A stretch of DNA of 64,000 bases from Bacteroidetes bacterium GWE2_42_24. Lineage in GTDB: Bacteria > Bacteroidota > Bacteroidia > Bacteroidales > TTA-H9. Where the stretch lies: positions 1 through 64,000 of the forward strand of contig MEOA01000002.1 of NCBI GenBank assembly GCA_001768515.1, given 5' to 3'. Below the pieces are notes generated by a model. It ran no database searches, was not told the origin of the DNA, and saw only the letters and a list, made by a program, of their open reading frames with translations. Shown here piece after piece: positions 28,384 through 37,729 of the stretch (its first letter is position 1; each line of letters starts with the position of its first letter). The translations under genes and the position numbers were made by a program.

Positions 28384-28400
28384 ACTTCATTTTTCAGTTT

Positions 28401-28435
28401 ATAGAGGCAGTCCGTGAGTCACAGGCTGCCTCTAT
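28401..28435 (+). terminator. Terminator after the CoA-transferase gene
   Basis: ATAGAGGCAG (28401-28410) pairs with CTGCCTCTAT (28426-28435) across a 15-nt loop, 18 nt after the stop. The following TTATT is only weakly T-rich. Confidence 0.65.
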
Positions 28436-28482
28436 TTATTAAAACTTCATAACACCATCAGGGAAGGATGAATCCGTTTGCC

Positions 28483-28490
28483 TATTTTTG
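28483..28490 (+). promoter_or_regulatory. Promoter -7 element for the GT2 / miaA unit
   Basis: TATTTTTG fits TAnnTTTG. It places transcription start near 28497, just upstream of the GTG start at 28513. Confidence 0.45.
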
Positions 28491-28512
28491 TGGTTTATTC
28501 TAATTATTTCAA

Positions 28513-29745
28513 GTGCCAGTCGCTAACCACAATAATGAATCTTCTCCATGCCTGTATCTGGCGCTTCCCGTGATGGATGAAAGCAGGCAGATCAACCGAT
28601 TACTCGAATCAATCGAAGCTCAGAATTATCACAATTTCAAACTTTTTGTCTGCGTAAACCAGCCGGATGACTGGTGGCATGTGCCTGAAAAGATAGCGAT
28701 TTGCAATGATAATGCGCATTCGCTTGAAATACTAAAAAACCATTCTGGCAAATCAATCACACTGATCGACAAGTCCTCTCCGGGAGAAGGTTGGAAAGGA
28801 AAGCACCAGGGAGTGGGTTGGGCTCGCAAAACAGTCATGGATGCCATCAATGCTGTGGCTTCAAATAATGATCTGATCGTTAGTATTGATGCTGATACGT
28901 GGTATCCTCCAGGGTATCTTTATTCCCTGGCCGGGAACCTTTTGACCAATCCTGATGCTACAGCTTTTGCCGTCCCATACTACCATAAACTTACTGGTGA
29001 AGAAAGAGCCGACAGGGCAATTTTGAGATATGAAATTTACATGCGCTACTATTCACTTAATCTGTGGCGATGTAATATACCCTATCGGTTTACTGCTATT
29101 GGGTCAGCCCTGGCAGCCCCTGTATGGGCTTATCGTCGCATTGGAGGCATCACACCCCACATGAGTGGCGAAGACTTTTATTTCCTGCTAAAACTCGCTA
29201 AAATTGGTCGTGTGGTGACATGGAACAGCGAGATGGCCTTCCCCGCAGCCAGATTTTCGGACAGGGTTCTGTTTGGAACTGGTCCTGCCATGATTCGCGG
29301 TGATGGTGGAGATTGGAGCAGTTACCCGTTTTATGACCCTAAACAGTTTGATTTGGTTTCGGAGACATTTACCTCGCTATATAACGCGCAAAACATGCCT
29401 CTTCAAAATCAATTTATCGGCTTTCTGAATGAACTTTTCAAAACAGATGACCTGTTTGCCCCTTTGAGGTCTAATCATTCAGATCGGCAGCGTTTTATCA
29501 AGGCCTGCGTTGAAAGGATAGATGCATTAAGAATATTGCAGTATCTTCGTCTGTATGGGATCAACAGAAAACTACAGGAAGAAGATAACCTGACCTCTTA
29601 TCTGAAGGATTATTTCGGAATCACTATTCCTCAGAATTTCTCTTTTAACCGCTCTACTGTTGATCAAATAGACGAAATACGAAATCAGCTTGCCGGATTG
29701 GAATCTCAATACATGGAAATTGAATGGAATCGAACAAAAAATTAA
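28513..29745 (+). CDS. Family 2 glycosyltransferase
   Basis: A 410-residue GT-A fold enzyme. The first strand LYLALPVMDES with RQINRLLESI after it, the metal-binding IDADTW near residue 123, GSALAAPVWAYRRIGG near 196 and GEDFYFLLKL near 217 give the usual GT2 order. No membrane anchor is seen. The start is GTG at 28513: the next in-frame ATG would remove the first beta strand. The last 22 nt overlap the start of miaA. The acceptor and sugar donor are not evident; its position in an operon with a tRNA gene looks like simple co-transcription. Confidence 0.82.
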   Translation: MPVANHNNESSPCLYLALPVMDESRQINRLLESIEAQNYHNFKLFVCVNQPDDWWHVPEKIAICNDNAHSLEILKNHSGKSITLIDKSSPGEGWKGKHQGVGWARKTVMDAINAVASNNDLIVSIDADTWYPPGYLYSLAGNLLTNPDATAFAVPYYHKLTGEERADRAILRYEIYMRYYSLNLWRCNIPYRFTAIGSALAAPVWAYRRIGGITPHMSGEDFYFLLKLAKIGRVVTWNSEMAFPAARFSDRVLFGTGPAMIRGDGGDWSSYPFYDPKQFDLVSETFTSLYNAQNMPLQNQFIGFLNELFKTDDLFAPLRSNHSDRQRFIKACVERIDALRILQYLRLYGINRKLQEEDNLTSYLKDYFGITIPQNFSFNRSTVDQIDEIRNQLAGLESQYMEIEWNRTKN

Positions 29746-30641
29746 TTGTCATTACTGGTGCCACGGCAACCGGGAAAACCAAACTCGCTGTCAGGTTGGC
29801 TTACGATCTGAACGGAGAAATCATCAGTGCTGATTCACGACAGGTTTATCGGGGAATGAACATCGGCACCGGAAAAGATCTGGCTGATTATGAGATTAAT
29901 GGAATCAAAATACCTTATCACCTGATTGACATTCATGAACCCGGGCATGAATACAACATCCATGATTTTGGCCACGATTTCCGGCATGCACTTCAATTAA
30001 TCGATAAAAAGGGAAGACAGCCGGTCTTATGTGGCGGATCAGGACTATATATTGAAACAGCCATCAAAGGTTACGCCTCAGACTCAGTTCCTGAGAATCC
30101 TCATTTAAGAGATGAACTGAGGTTGTATTCAGATACAGAACTGAGAGACCACCTCATGATTCTCAGAAAAGTTCATAACACAACCGATTTGACCGACCGG
30201 ACACGTCTTATCAGGGCAATTGAAATTGGCAGGCATATAGCAAACAAGCCTCCGGAAACGCACATCCAGCACCTGATGATCGGCCTCAAGCTCGAACGTC
30301 ATGTACTAAGGCAACGCATCACTGACCGACTTACCCAACGATTGGACGAGGGAATGATCAACGAAGTATACACACTACTTGATCGCGGAATTGAGCCGGA
30401 AGCCCTCGTTTTCTATGGGCTTGAGTACAAATACCTGACTTGGTATGCCATCGGAAAATTGTCGTACAAACAAATGTTTAGCGGGTTAAATACAGCCATC
30501 CATCAATTTGCCAAACGACAAGAGACATGGTTCCGTCGAATGGAAAAAAACGGATTCATAATTCATTGGATAGATGCTGCCCTTCCATTTGAGTCTGTTG
30601 CAAAAGCTGCTCATCAAATTATCATCAGAGAAAAAGCATGA
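29724..30641 (+). CDS. miaA: tRNA dimethylallyltransferase
   Basis: This enzyme adds an isopentenyl group to A37 of tRNAs that read UNN codons. The 305-residue protein has the P-loop GATATGKT (residues 12-19), the DSRQVYRGMNIGTGK substrate segment, GGSGLYIE and the C-terminal TAIHQFAKRQETWFRR. The length is typical. It overlaps the glycosyltransferase gene by 22 nt and the SDR gene by 4 nt. Confidence 0.97.
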   Translation: MESNKKLIVITGATATGKTKLAVRLAYDLNGEIISADSRQVYRGMNIGTGKDLADYEINGIKIPYHLIDIHEPGHEYNIHDFGHDFRHALQLIDKKGRQPVLCGGSGLYIETAIKGYASDSVPENPHLRDELRLYSDTELRDHLMILRKVHNTTDLTDRTRLIRAIEIGRHIANKPPETHIQHLMIGLKLERHVLRQRITDRLTQRLDEGMINEVYTLLDRGIEPEALVFYGLEYKYLTWYAIGKLSYKQMFSGLNTAIHQFAKRQETWFRRMEKNGFIIHWIDAALPFESVAKAAHQIIIREKA

Positions 30642-31648
30642 AAAAAGAAACTGTTGTTATAACCGGAGCAACCGGATTTATTGGAGGATTTCTAGTAGAA
30701 GAGGCTTTAAAAAGGGATATGAATATCTTTTGTGTTGTGAGAAAATCTTCCGATCTGAGTAGGATTAGTTTACCGGGTGTCAGATTTCTATATTTTCATC
30801 CTGAAGATGCAATTCAACTCGATGCCGAAATGGCTCAATTCTCCATAGAATACGGTTGTCCTGACTATTTTATCCACAATGCAGGAATTACTAAAAGTGT
30901 CAGGACATCAGATTTTGATCGTGTCAATGCACAACACACAGCCCGTTTTGCAGCGGGAGTTGCCAAACATTTCAGTTCATTAAAACGGTTTGTTCTCATG
31001 AGCTCATTGGCGGCACAGGGCCCGGGTAACGATCAAAACCTTAAACCAATCACCATCTCTGATTATCCTATTCCAAATACACTCTATGGGAAAAGCAAAC
31101 TTACGGCTGAAAAACTCCTTAAACAGTTTACAAATATTCCATGGGTGATTTTGAGACCTACGGGTGTTTATGGCCCCCGCGAACATGATTATTACCTATA
31201 TCTCAAATCTTTAACGAGGGGAATTGAACCTGTCATGGGATTTAAGGAACAGCACCTAAGCTTTTTATATGTGACTGATCTTGTACAGGCTGTATTTCTA
31301 TCCCTAACCGAGCCGGTGGTTGGTGAAACATTCTTATTGAGCGATGGGAATAACTACACAGGAACAGAATATGGAGATATTGCCAGAGAGGCACTTAATT
31401 GTAAGGCAATCCGCGTTAGAATTCCACTGCAGGTAGTCCGGCTGATCTCTTCATTGTTGGAGTATACGGGACGCATAACAAAAAATACCCCTACATTAAA
31501 CAATGATAAATTCCTATCCATAAAGGCTCTAAATTGGACCGTCGATATCAATGAAACCCAGATGAGGCTGAAATATCACCCACAGGTTGATCTTAGAACA
31601 GGACTAAGACTCTGCGTTGAATGGTATAGAAAAAACAAATGGTTGTAA
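30638..31648 (+). CDS. NAD-dependent epimerase/dehydratase (extended SDR)
   Basis: A 336-residue extended short-chain dehydrogenase. It has the NAD-binding GATGFIGG near the N-terminus, HNAGITK, a catalytic Ser in MSSLAAQG and the YGKSK catalytic pair near residue 150, then LRPTGVYGPRE. The family acts on nucleotide sugars, flavonoid-like ketones or sterol-like substrates. The start overlaps the miaA stop by 4 nt (ATGA), so the two are co-expressed. The substrate cannot be predicted from the sequence. Confidence 0.88.
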   Translation: MKKETVVITGATGFIGGFLVEEALKRDMNIFCVVRKSSDLSRISLPGVRFLYFHPEDAIQLDAEMAQFSIEYGCPDYFIHNAGITKSVRTSDFDRVNAQHTARFAAGVAKHFSSLKRFVLMSSLAAQGPGNDQNLKPITISDYPIPNTLYGKSKLTAEKLLKQFTNIPWVILRPTGVYGPREHDYYLYLKSLTRGIEPVMGFKEQHLSFLYVTDLVQAVFLSLTEPVVGETFLLSDGNNYTGTEYGDIAREALNCKAIRVRIPLQVVRLISSLLEYTGRITKNTPTLNNDKFLSIKALNWTVDINETQMRLKYHPQVDLRTGLRLCVEWYRKNKWL

Positions 31649-31780
31649 ATAGAAAGAATTGAATATCTTATTCTTATGCATTGAAAAATGAATTCTCCAT
31701 AATCTGATCGGCAACATTCATCTCTTTAACATTCATAAAATAAGGCAATTAATCATACACGAACGAAGTTCTAATCGACC

Positions 31781-33442
31781 TTAAACAACAGGAAGCGTGA
31801 ACCAGAATGTGCTCCCCTTCCCTGCCTCAGATTCCAGCCAAAGCGTTCCTCCCATAAGCTCTATAAGCCCTTTTGTAATACTAAGTCCAAGCCCGGCCCC
31901 CTGCTGCCTGTATTGCCTTCCCTGCTCTAATTGCTGAAACCGATCGAAGATGACAGTCTGGTTCTCTTTAGAAATACCAGATCCTGAATCTCTTACAAAG
32001 AATTTTACCATGTTATCTTCAGGCATCAAAAAGCCAAATGAAATGTAACCTTCAGTCGTAAATTTCACGGCATTAACCACCAGATTGGTAATAATTTGTC
32101 TGAAACGGTGAGGATCAACTGTAATAATTATATCTCGGGTATATGAAGCGGGCTCATAACTCAGCACTAACTGTTCTTTATGCTTAGCATGTAATTCGTT
32201 TTGAAATACCGGCAACATATCAGTAAGGATATTATGGGGGTCGATTGGTTCAACACGCAAAGTCAGTTCATGCGCTTCGATTTTAGAAATATCGATGATA
32301 TCATTTATTAAATTAAGCAAAGTCCCTGTATTGATGTTGATCAATCCGGCATAATAGTCGCGCTCATTTTGCGTCAAATCCTGATCAGCCAATAATTCTG
32401 AAAATCCGATAATTGCATTCATTGGTGTCCTGATTTCATGCGACATATTTGCCAGGAATGCCGATTTGAGACGATCAGTTCGTACGGCTTTCTCCTTTTC
32501 TTCCTTTAAGAGATCCTGCGCATGTGCCAACTCATCTATCTTCCGGTTTAGTTCGACAGTTTGTTTATTAACCTGTTTGCGCAATAAATAATTCGACAGC
32601 ATAATAATAATCAGGATGAGCAGGACTACCCCGATAATGGCCAGCGCGATGCGAAACCATGTAGTAAGTTTATTATCGGTTTCGTATTTCCCGAACCATT
32701 TCTTGTAAATACGATCGTACTCTCCAGTCTCTTGCAAAATTGATAATCCCTGATTAATCTTCATAATGATCTCTGTATTACCTTTTTTTGCGGCCATTAC
32801 GTAGTCACGGGGCAATACAGGCAATCCCACTTGCTTTAAATTCGAAAGCTTGTACTTATCAACCAGATACCAACCCACGCGTTTGGGAAGGAGCATCGCA
32901 TCACACTTACCCGATGAAAGTAACTGAAGTCCCTGCAGGTTATCTTCGACATAAGTAAGCTTAATTTCTTTATTTAACTTTTCAAGATAATCTTTTAGAA
33001 CCTGACTGTTATATATAATAACACGAAGTGTGTCGGACGCCGACAAGATATCATTGTACGACTTTACCTTTCCATCCTTTCTGACGAAAAAAGCATGGAA
33101 GGAGACCAATATCGGAGTACTAAATTCATAATTCCTCAAACGGTCAGGGCGGACATACATCCCGGGAATCAAATCTGCTTCGTTATTCTGCAGATCATTT
33201 ATCATTTCATACCAGGGTGAGGTCTCTATCCTGGTCTTCATCCCCATGACTAAAGCCAGTGCTTTCATCAAGTCTATATCGAAACCAGCAGGACGTCCTT
33301 CATCATCCAGAAACTGAAAAGGCGGGTACGCATTATCGCATTCAATTCGAACTACGGTCTTATCATCTGATGCATATAGAAACAAGCCGCTGATTACCAA
33401 CAGAACTATAATTACAATTTTATTGATAAAAGAATGCTGCAT
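31781..33442 (-). CDS. Sensor histidine kinase with periplasmic amino-acid-binding domain
   Basis: A 553-residue membrane kinase. Order: signal or first membrane segment (about 8-25), a family 3 solute-binding domain (about 28-255, with GFDIDLMKALA and YEFSTP), a membrane segment (about 263-288), a coiled coil, a HisKA domain with the phospho-acceptor His in NMSHEIRTPMN, and a HATPase domain (NLVVNAVKFT, DSGSGIS, GAGLGLSI). There is no receiver or PAS domain. Family 3 binding domains usually bind amino acids, and the genes just upstream encode an amino-acid-type NSS transporter, so sensing of its substrate is a reasonable guess. The ATG at 33442 is chosen over a TTG at 33445. Confidence 0.9.
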   Translation of the reverse strand: MQHSFINKIVIIVLLVISGLFLYASDDKTVVRIECDNAYPPFQFLDDEGRPAGFDIDLMKALALVMGMKTRIETSPWYEMINDLQNNEADLIPGMYVRPDRLRNYEFSTPILVSFHAFFVRKDGKVKSYNDILSASDTLRVIIYNSQVLKDYLEKLNKEIKLTYVEDNLQGLQLLSSGKCDAMLLPKRVGWYLVDKYKLSNLKQVGLPVLPRDYVMAAKKGNTEIIMKINQGLSILQETGEYDRIYKKWFGKYETDNKLTTWFRIALAIIGVVLLILIIIMLSNYLLRKQVNKQTVELNRKIDELAHAQDLLKEEKEKAVRTDRLKSAFLANMSHEIRTPMNAIIGFSELLADQDLTQNERDYYAGLININTGTLLNLINDIIDISKIEAHELTLRVEPIDPHNILTDMLPVFQNELHAKHKEQLVLSYEPASYTRDIIITVDPHRFRQIITNLVVNAVKFTTEGYISFGFLMPEDNMVKFFVRDSGSGISKENQTVIFDRFQQLEQGRQYRQQGAGLGLSITKGLIELMGGTLWLESEAGKGSTFWFTLPVV

Positions 33443-33462
33443 CAATTTCTAGTTATATCATA

Positions 33463-33470
33463 CAAAGCTA
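33463..33470 (-). promoter_or_regulatory. Possible -7 element for the sensor kinase
   Basis: TAGCTTTG on the minus strand, 21 nt upstream of the kinase ATG. No -33 match was seen; the kinase may also be read from the upstream transporter genes. Confidence 0.4.
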
Positions 33471-33524
33471 TCTTTTTTTTTGGATTGACGGCTACGATAA
33501 TATTGGATGACGACCGGGTCTGTG

Positions 33525-33647
33525 CTACATTTTTTCGTCAGAATTCTTATGCTGATCCCCTTTTAAAACTTTGAAAAAAAAATAACCAGCAAAACCTATC
33601 ACAATGGCCCATGTAGCCGCTATGGTTATTAAAGCTCCTGTATTCAT
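33525..33647 (-). CDS. metS: MetS-like small subunit of an NSS transporter (40 aa)
   Basis: A 40-residue protein, too short for most ORF callers: ATG at 33647, stop at 33525. It has one membrane helix (ALITIAATWAIVIGFAGYFF) and a short charged C-terminal tail (KGDQHKNSDEKM). The ATG lies 1 nt after the transporter stop (TGA-C-ATG), so translation is coupled. Size, topology and location fit the MetS small subunits known from MetP/MetS methionine transporters of Corynebacterium and from NSS operons in other bacteria. It presumably stabilises or completes the transporter. Confidence 0.85.
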   Translation of the reverse strand: MNTGALITIAATWAIVIGFAGYFFFKVLKGDQHKNSDEKM

Positions 33648-33648
33648 G

Positions 33649-35499
33649 TCAGTATTTTTTTTGTTTATGCTCACGTTGGTAGGCTATATGTACAAGCCAT
33701 GCAATACCCAGAAAAACAATTAAAAGCAGTAACCGGGACATATCCACATAGAAAATTTTATTGATCACACTTCCCTGATAGATAACCTGAGCCTGATCAA
33801 TATGATCACCGGTCTTGACAAGTAATTTTCCATCTGCACCCAGAATTGTTGTCTGAGCAAATTCTTCATCCCGCCCTTCTGGAATTACCTGAATAAAATA
33901 TCGATTCCCCGACATCCATGTACTGTCAACTGTTCCGGAGAGCTCTGACTGATAAGTCTCAGCAAAATATTCCGGATTAGCTGTACCTTCTTTATGTATT
34001 ACTTTTCCGATGATACTTTCGGCATGTAGCGGCCAACTTGTAAAACTCACCTTTGACCAATCATCATTTTCCGGCCTGATCAGTGATGTAACAAATACAA
34101 CGATAAGAACAACCGGAGTAACATATTGAAGTAGGTACCTGAAGATTATCGGGATTTTGATATCAGCACCTCTGTTAATTTCGGCCCATCCCTTTTTTAA
34201 TCCAAAAAACCAGGCAAAAAGCACTGATTCAAACATTGCAAATACAAACAGTGAAACGGTTCCCGCCCAATAATCATACTCATCGAAAACCCCATACTGA
34301 AAGAAGAAGACAGTCGGTAAACCAAGAATAAGAATGATAAGCCCAAAGGCAACAGCAGAGGTTTGACGACGCCATTTAAATTCATCCTGAAAAAATGCCA
34401 TTATTGGTGTGCCCATGGCCAATGATGATGTAATCCCGGCAAAAAACAACAGGCCGAAGAAAGCAACACCTGCAACCGCCGACACTACCCCCCCCCATTG
34501 TTCAAATAAAAACGGCATAGTACGAAATGCAAGGCCCAGTCCACCAAGCCCTGTCAGATCAACTACCCTGTCAACACCAAGATAACCAATGGCAATTGGT
34601 ATCACGATCGCACCGCCGAGCACAACCTCTACAAACTCATTCATAAACCCGGCTGACATCGCGTTGCAGGCAATGTCTTCATCCTTCTTTAAATACGATG
34701 CATAGCATTGAATTGAACCCATCCCTACCGAGAGCGTAAAGAAAATCTGACCTGCCGCCGCCAACCATACCTTTGGATTCAGGAGGGAATCGTAATTAGG
34801 CGTCCATAAAAAATTCAATCCTGCACTACCACTCAATACCGCACCATTGTGTCCGGCTTTTAAACTGATCCCTTTCCAGGCGAGAAAAATACCAAAAGCG
34901 ATCAGCAAAGGAACCCCAATCTTCGCGGTGCGCTCTACCCCACCGCTGAGTCCCTTGCTCAAAATCCAGGTATTAAGCGCCAGACACATTACAAAGAAAA
35001 TAATTGCTTCAAAGGGAATACCTGTCGTTGAAGTTGTCACATCCAGATAGTCGGAGAAGAACCCTGCAATCTGATGCTGGTTCAATCCGTCGAATGAACC
35101 GATAAAACTATGATAAACATACGACATCGTCCAGCTTTCTATGTAGCAATAATAGGCTGCAATAGCCACATTACAAAAAATACCAAACACCCCCACATAT
35201 TTCCATATCCGCTGCCGCCCCAGACTATGCATGATAAAAGGCGTACTGTGATGGCCAAACTGCCCCCCGTATCGCCCTGAACTCCATTCAATCAGCAATA
35301 ATGGAAGACCCAGAATAACAAGCGACACCAGATAAGGAATAATAAAAGCCCCTCCACCGTTTTGTACTGCCTGAACCGGAAATCGAAGAAAATTTCCAAA
35401 TCCTACCGCATTGCCAGCCATGGCAAGAACCAATCCGACTCTTGAGCCCCAGGCTTCTGTCTTTCTTGCTACCGGTAATTTTTGAGTGTTGTCTGACAT
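33649..35499 (-). CDS. Sodium-dependent NSS-family amino-acid transporter
   Basis: A 616-residue member of the neurotransmitter:sodium symporter family. The unwound first helix carries the conserved sodium/substrate motif AGNAVGFGNFLRFP; about twelve membrane helices follow. The start is placed at the ATG at 35499: the frame extends to 35595, but those 32 residues precede the conserved cytoplasmic N-terminus (RKTEAWGSR). Oddly, a polar stretch of about 120 residues (roughly 475-590) is inserted before the last helix, where most bacterial NSS proteins have a short loop. The likely substrate is an amino acid taken up with Na+. The gene is coupled to the MetS-like small subunit. Confidence 0.92.
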   Translation of the reverse strand: MSDNTQKLPVARKTEAWGSRVGLVLAMAGNAVGFGNFLRFPVQAVQNGGGAFIIPYLVSLVILGLPLLLIEWSSGRYGGQFGHHSTPFIMHSLGRQRIWKYVGVFGIFCNVAIAAYYCYIESWTMSYVYHSFIGSFDGLNQHQIAGFFSDYLDVTTSTTGIPFEAIIFFVMCLALNTWILSKGLSGGVERTAKIGVPLLIAFGIFLAWKGISLKAGHNGAVLSGSAGLNFLWTPNYDSLLNPKVWLAAAGQIFFTLSVGMGSIQCYASYLKKDEDIACNAMSAGFMNEFVEVVLGGAIVIPIAIGYLGVDRVVDLTGLGGLGLAFRTMPFLFEQWGGVVSAVAGVAFFGLLFFAGITSSLAMGTPIMAFFQDEFKWRRQTSAVAFGLIILILGLPTVFFFQYGVFDEYDYWAGTVSLFVFAMFESVLFAWFFGLKKGWAEINRGADIKIPIIFRYLLQYVTPVVLIVVFVTSLIRPENDDWSKVSFTSWPLHAESIIGKVIHKEGTANPEYFAETYQSELSGTVDSTWMSGNRYFIQVIPEGRDEEFAQTTILGADGKLLVKTGDHIDQAQVIYQGSVINKIFYVDMSRLLLLIVFLGIAWLVHIAYQREHKQKKY

Positions 35500-35846
35500 T
35501 TCTAAAGCATCAATGGTTGATAATGAATCTTTCGAACTAATAGTAAATATACAGCCTTGAATCAATAACCCCGCCACATGATTTTGATTAAACAATAACG
35601 CTGGTAAAAATCCGGGATGATCAATACCGTCTGGTAAACGGCGGGTTATTCATATCAAATCGGCGACTAAGTTACTGTTTGTTGTGAAAATTCAAAAACA
35701 AATGAATGGCTTTTAGAAAAGCATTATCGAGCACATGCAGTACTCGGATGGTCTAAGACCCTCCCACCTAAAAATATACGCTTTTAATCATATTTGATTA
35801 TTCATTCCCCTCTTTACAATGATAATTTCATCGACAGAAGGTATAT
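35500..35846. other. Gap between the NSS transporter and DUF2851 genes
   Basis: No gene is evident. It should hold the minus-strand promoter of the transporter, but I found no clean TAnnTTTG/TTTG pair. I see no hairpin or repeat. Confidence 0.4.
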
Positions 35847-37112
35847 TTATCCCTTGCTCCTGATCAATTGGTGGCCTATCTGACATTCAAGACATCGTCT
35901 TCTATCACAGTAATTCTTCTTTAATTCAAGCAAAGCTTGCGAATGAAACGAGGAGGGAACATCAATTCCAAGAGATTTCCAGAAACTAATCTGACTGTTT
36001 TCTTCGGCAGGCACCTGCGATAAAAGATTAATTGCTCTGTCGCTTGCATTTTGATCACCGCGATCACGCCCCCAGGCGAAAAGAAAAGGAACCACCGTAT
36101 TAATCAAAATGAGCCAAATGGAATTATTGCCAGGAGATGAAGAATGGGGCGGTGAGATTAATTCAAAACGATAATGATTCTTCCAATAATCAGAGGCTGG
36201 CACCATCAGAAGAGCTACCGCATCGCCTACGGTGCCTATAGATGTCAGTCGGCTGAATAGACCCTGACTATAATGAATCAATGAGGCAAACTGGGCAATT
36301 CGCAATGTAGGAAATGAAGGAGGACGAAGTCGCGCAAATTTCCAGATGCTGCTGTCCAAAGGATTCAACGAATACTTCTTCTGCAAAAAGCTGTATTCGT
36401 TCTGCAATTGCCGTGGCCATGTTTCCGTAAAGGACTGATTAAGCAACCCTGCTTGCCCGAAAAGAAGGGCCTCAAGCTGAACAAGACTATCACGATGACG
36501 TCCCAATATTTTTAACGGCAAACTACGTGCAAGCATTTCCATGGCATCGGCATTCACGCGTAATCCATACGAACGGGTCATTCGTAAGTAAAAAGCTTCT
36601 TCCCAACTCAACTTTGTCTCAGCCAACAACCGCTCAATCTCGTTGTACCGGCTCTGAAGCCTTTCAACGAGTGTACAACTCAGCATAGCTTCCAAGGCCA
36701 AAGGCCCCGCCTGAGCCGTATCAGGTTCACAGGGAACCTTGCCTCTTGAAGCCATCAATTGCTCATACTTGTTCTCTAAATCGTGATCAACATAGTTTCC
36801 TATAACGAGCGTATGACCCGGGGCTCCTTCAGGTGAGGCATCATCCTGAATCACGACGTGAAGAATAACGTTATCATAGGCTTTATCGCCACTATGCCCA
36901 TGTCGGGCCCAATCACTCGTTTTCACATGAATTTCCACATTACCCGCCCAAAGGGTATCACCGATACGTAAACGGGCATTGAAATAATCGGGTCCCGAAT
37001 CTATGTTACGGGTTCCCGGATGAACCACTTCTATACACTCACCCTGAGTGGTCACGAGTTGCTGCGGCAGAAGCCTGTGCTGCCACAGGTAATAAACAAA
37101 TTCTTCTCTCAT
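35847..37112 (-). CDS. DUF2851 family protein
   Basis: A 421-residue cytosolic protein. I recognise the DUF2851 pattern: an N-terminal FVYYLWQHR, HPGTRNIDSGPDYFNARLRIGD, WAGNVEIHVKTSDW with KAYDNVILHVV following, and a C-terminal Cys cluster (CDRRRCLECQIG) that could bind a metal. The family is widespread in Bacteroidetes and has no established function; the N-terminal acidic and His residues look like a metal-dependent active site, which is inference. No signal peptide or membrane helix is seen. It is not tightly linked to either neighbour. Confidence 0.85.
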   Translation of the reverse strand: MREEFVYYLWQHRLLPQQLVTTQGECIEVVHPGTRNIDSGPDYFNARLRIGDTLWAGNVEIHVKTSDWARHGHSGDKAYDNVILHVVIQDDASPEGAPGHTLVIGNYVDHDLENKYEQLMASRGKVPCEPDTAQAGPLALEAMLSCTLVERLQSRYNEIERLLAETKLSWEEAFYLRMTRSYGLRVNADAMEMLARSLPLKILGRHRDSLVQLEALLFGQAGLLNQSFTETWPRQLQNEYSFLQKKYSLNPLDSSIWKFARLRPPSFPTLRIAQFASLIHYSQGLFSRLTSIGTVGDAVALLMVPASDYWKNHYRFELISPPHSSSPGNNSIWLILINTVVPFLFAWGRDRGDQNASDRAINLLSQVPAEENSQISFWKSLGIDVPSSFHSQALLELKKNYCDRRRCLECQIGHQLIRSKG

Positions 37113-37729
37113 CCTACGAAGTTAATCACAAAAACAGCTAATTAGCAAGCCACAGCAACTTTTTTTTATAAAAAAGTTGCTGCCATTACAAAACCCAGTA
37201 TTGCTCTTAGTCCGTTTCGAAGGGGATCATTCCGTCTATGCTATTTTTTCGGGAATACCTGTCAACTCGTCCTGGATTTCGCAAAAAGGCTTTTCGTATT
37301 TGGTCAGGCATAGTATTTTCACAGAAGCCAACCAACAACATAACGGCTAAACCTTCGGGGATATTTACATGAGTGTTTACCAAAACCGCCCATTAGATTT
37401 ACCGGACAGCCGGTTGAGCGATGCATATTTGAGGTGGCTTTATTTGCCGGAAAGGAATTCGATACTCTGGATGATGCACACGATTGTGTACTGGAAGATG
37501 ATGAGATTTCCTCGTGATATGGTTTAAAAACAAGGGGCACCGTACAAGGTTTATGGCCTGCCGGGAGAGTGAATTTTCACCAGTGAATATCAAGCGAATG
37601 AGGCAGTGCTATGAAGTATGGGGAAAATACTTTCAATACATTGATAATCGCCTGCTTACAGCGGGCGTTAAATTATATAATACCGGCTTTCCCGGACAAC
37701 AACGAAAACATTCCGCTGATCGTTTGTTC
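37113..37729. other. Gap with possible remnant coding sequence
   Basis: No intact gene is supported. On the plus strand, a frame ending at a TGA near 37517 reads KPPIRFTGQPVER and then FEVALFAGKEFDTLDDAH. It looks protein-like, but it has no start codon, and the frame closes upstream. A second plus-strand frame (37514-37870) runs into the antisense of the flavoprotein gene. These may be a decayed gene; I cannot name it. Confidence 0.3.
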
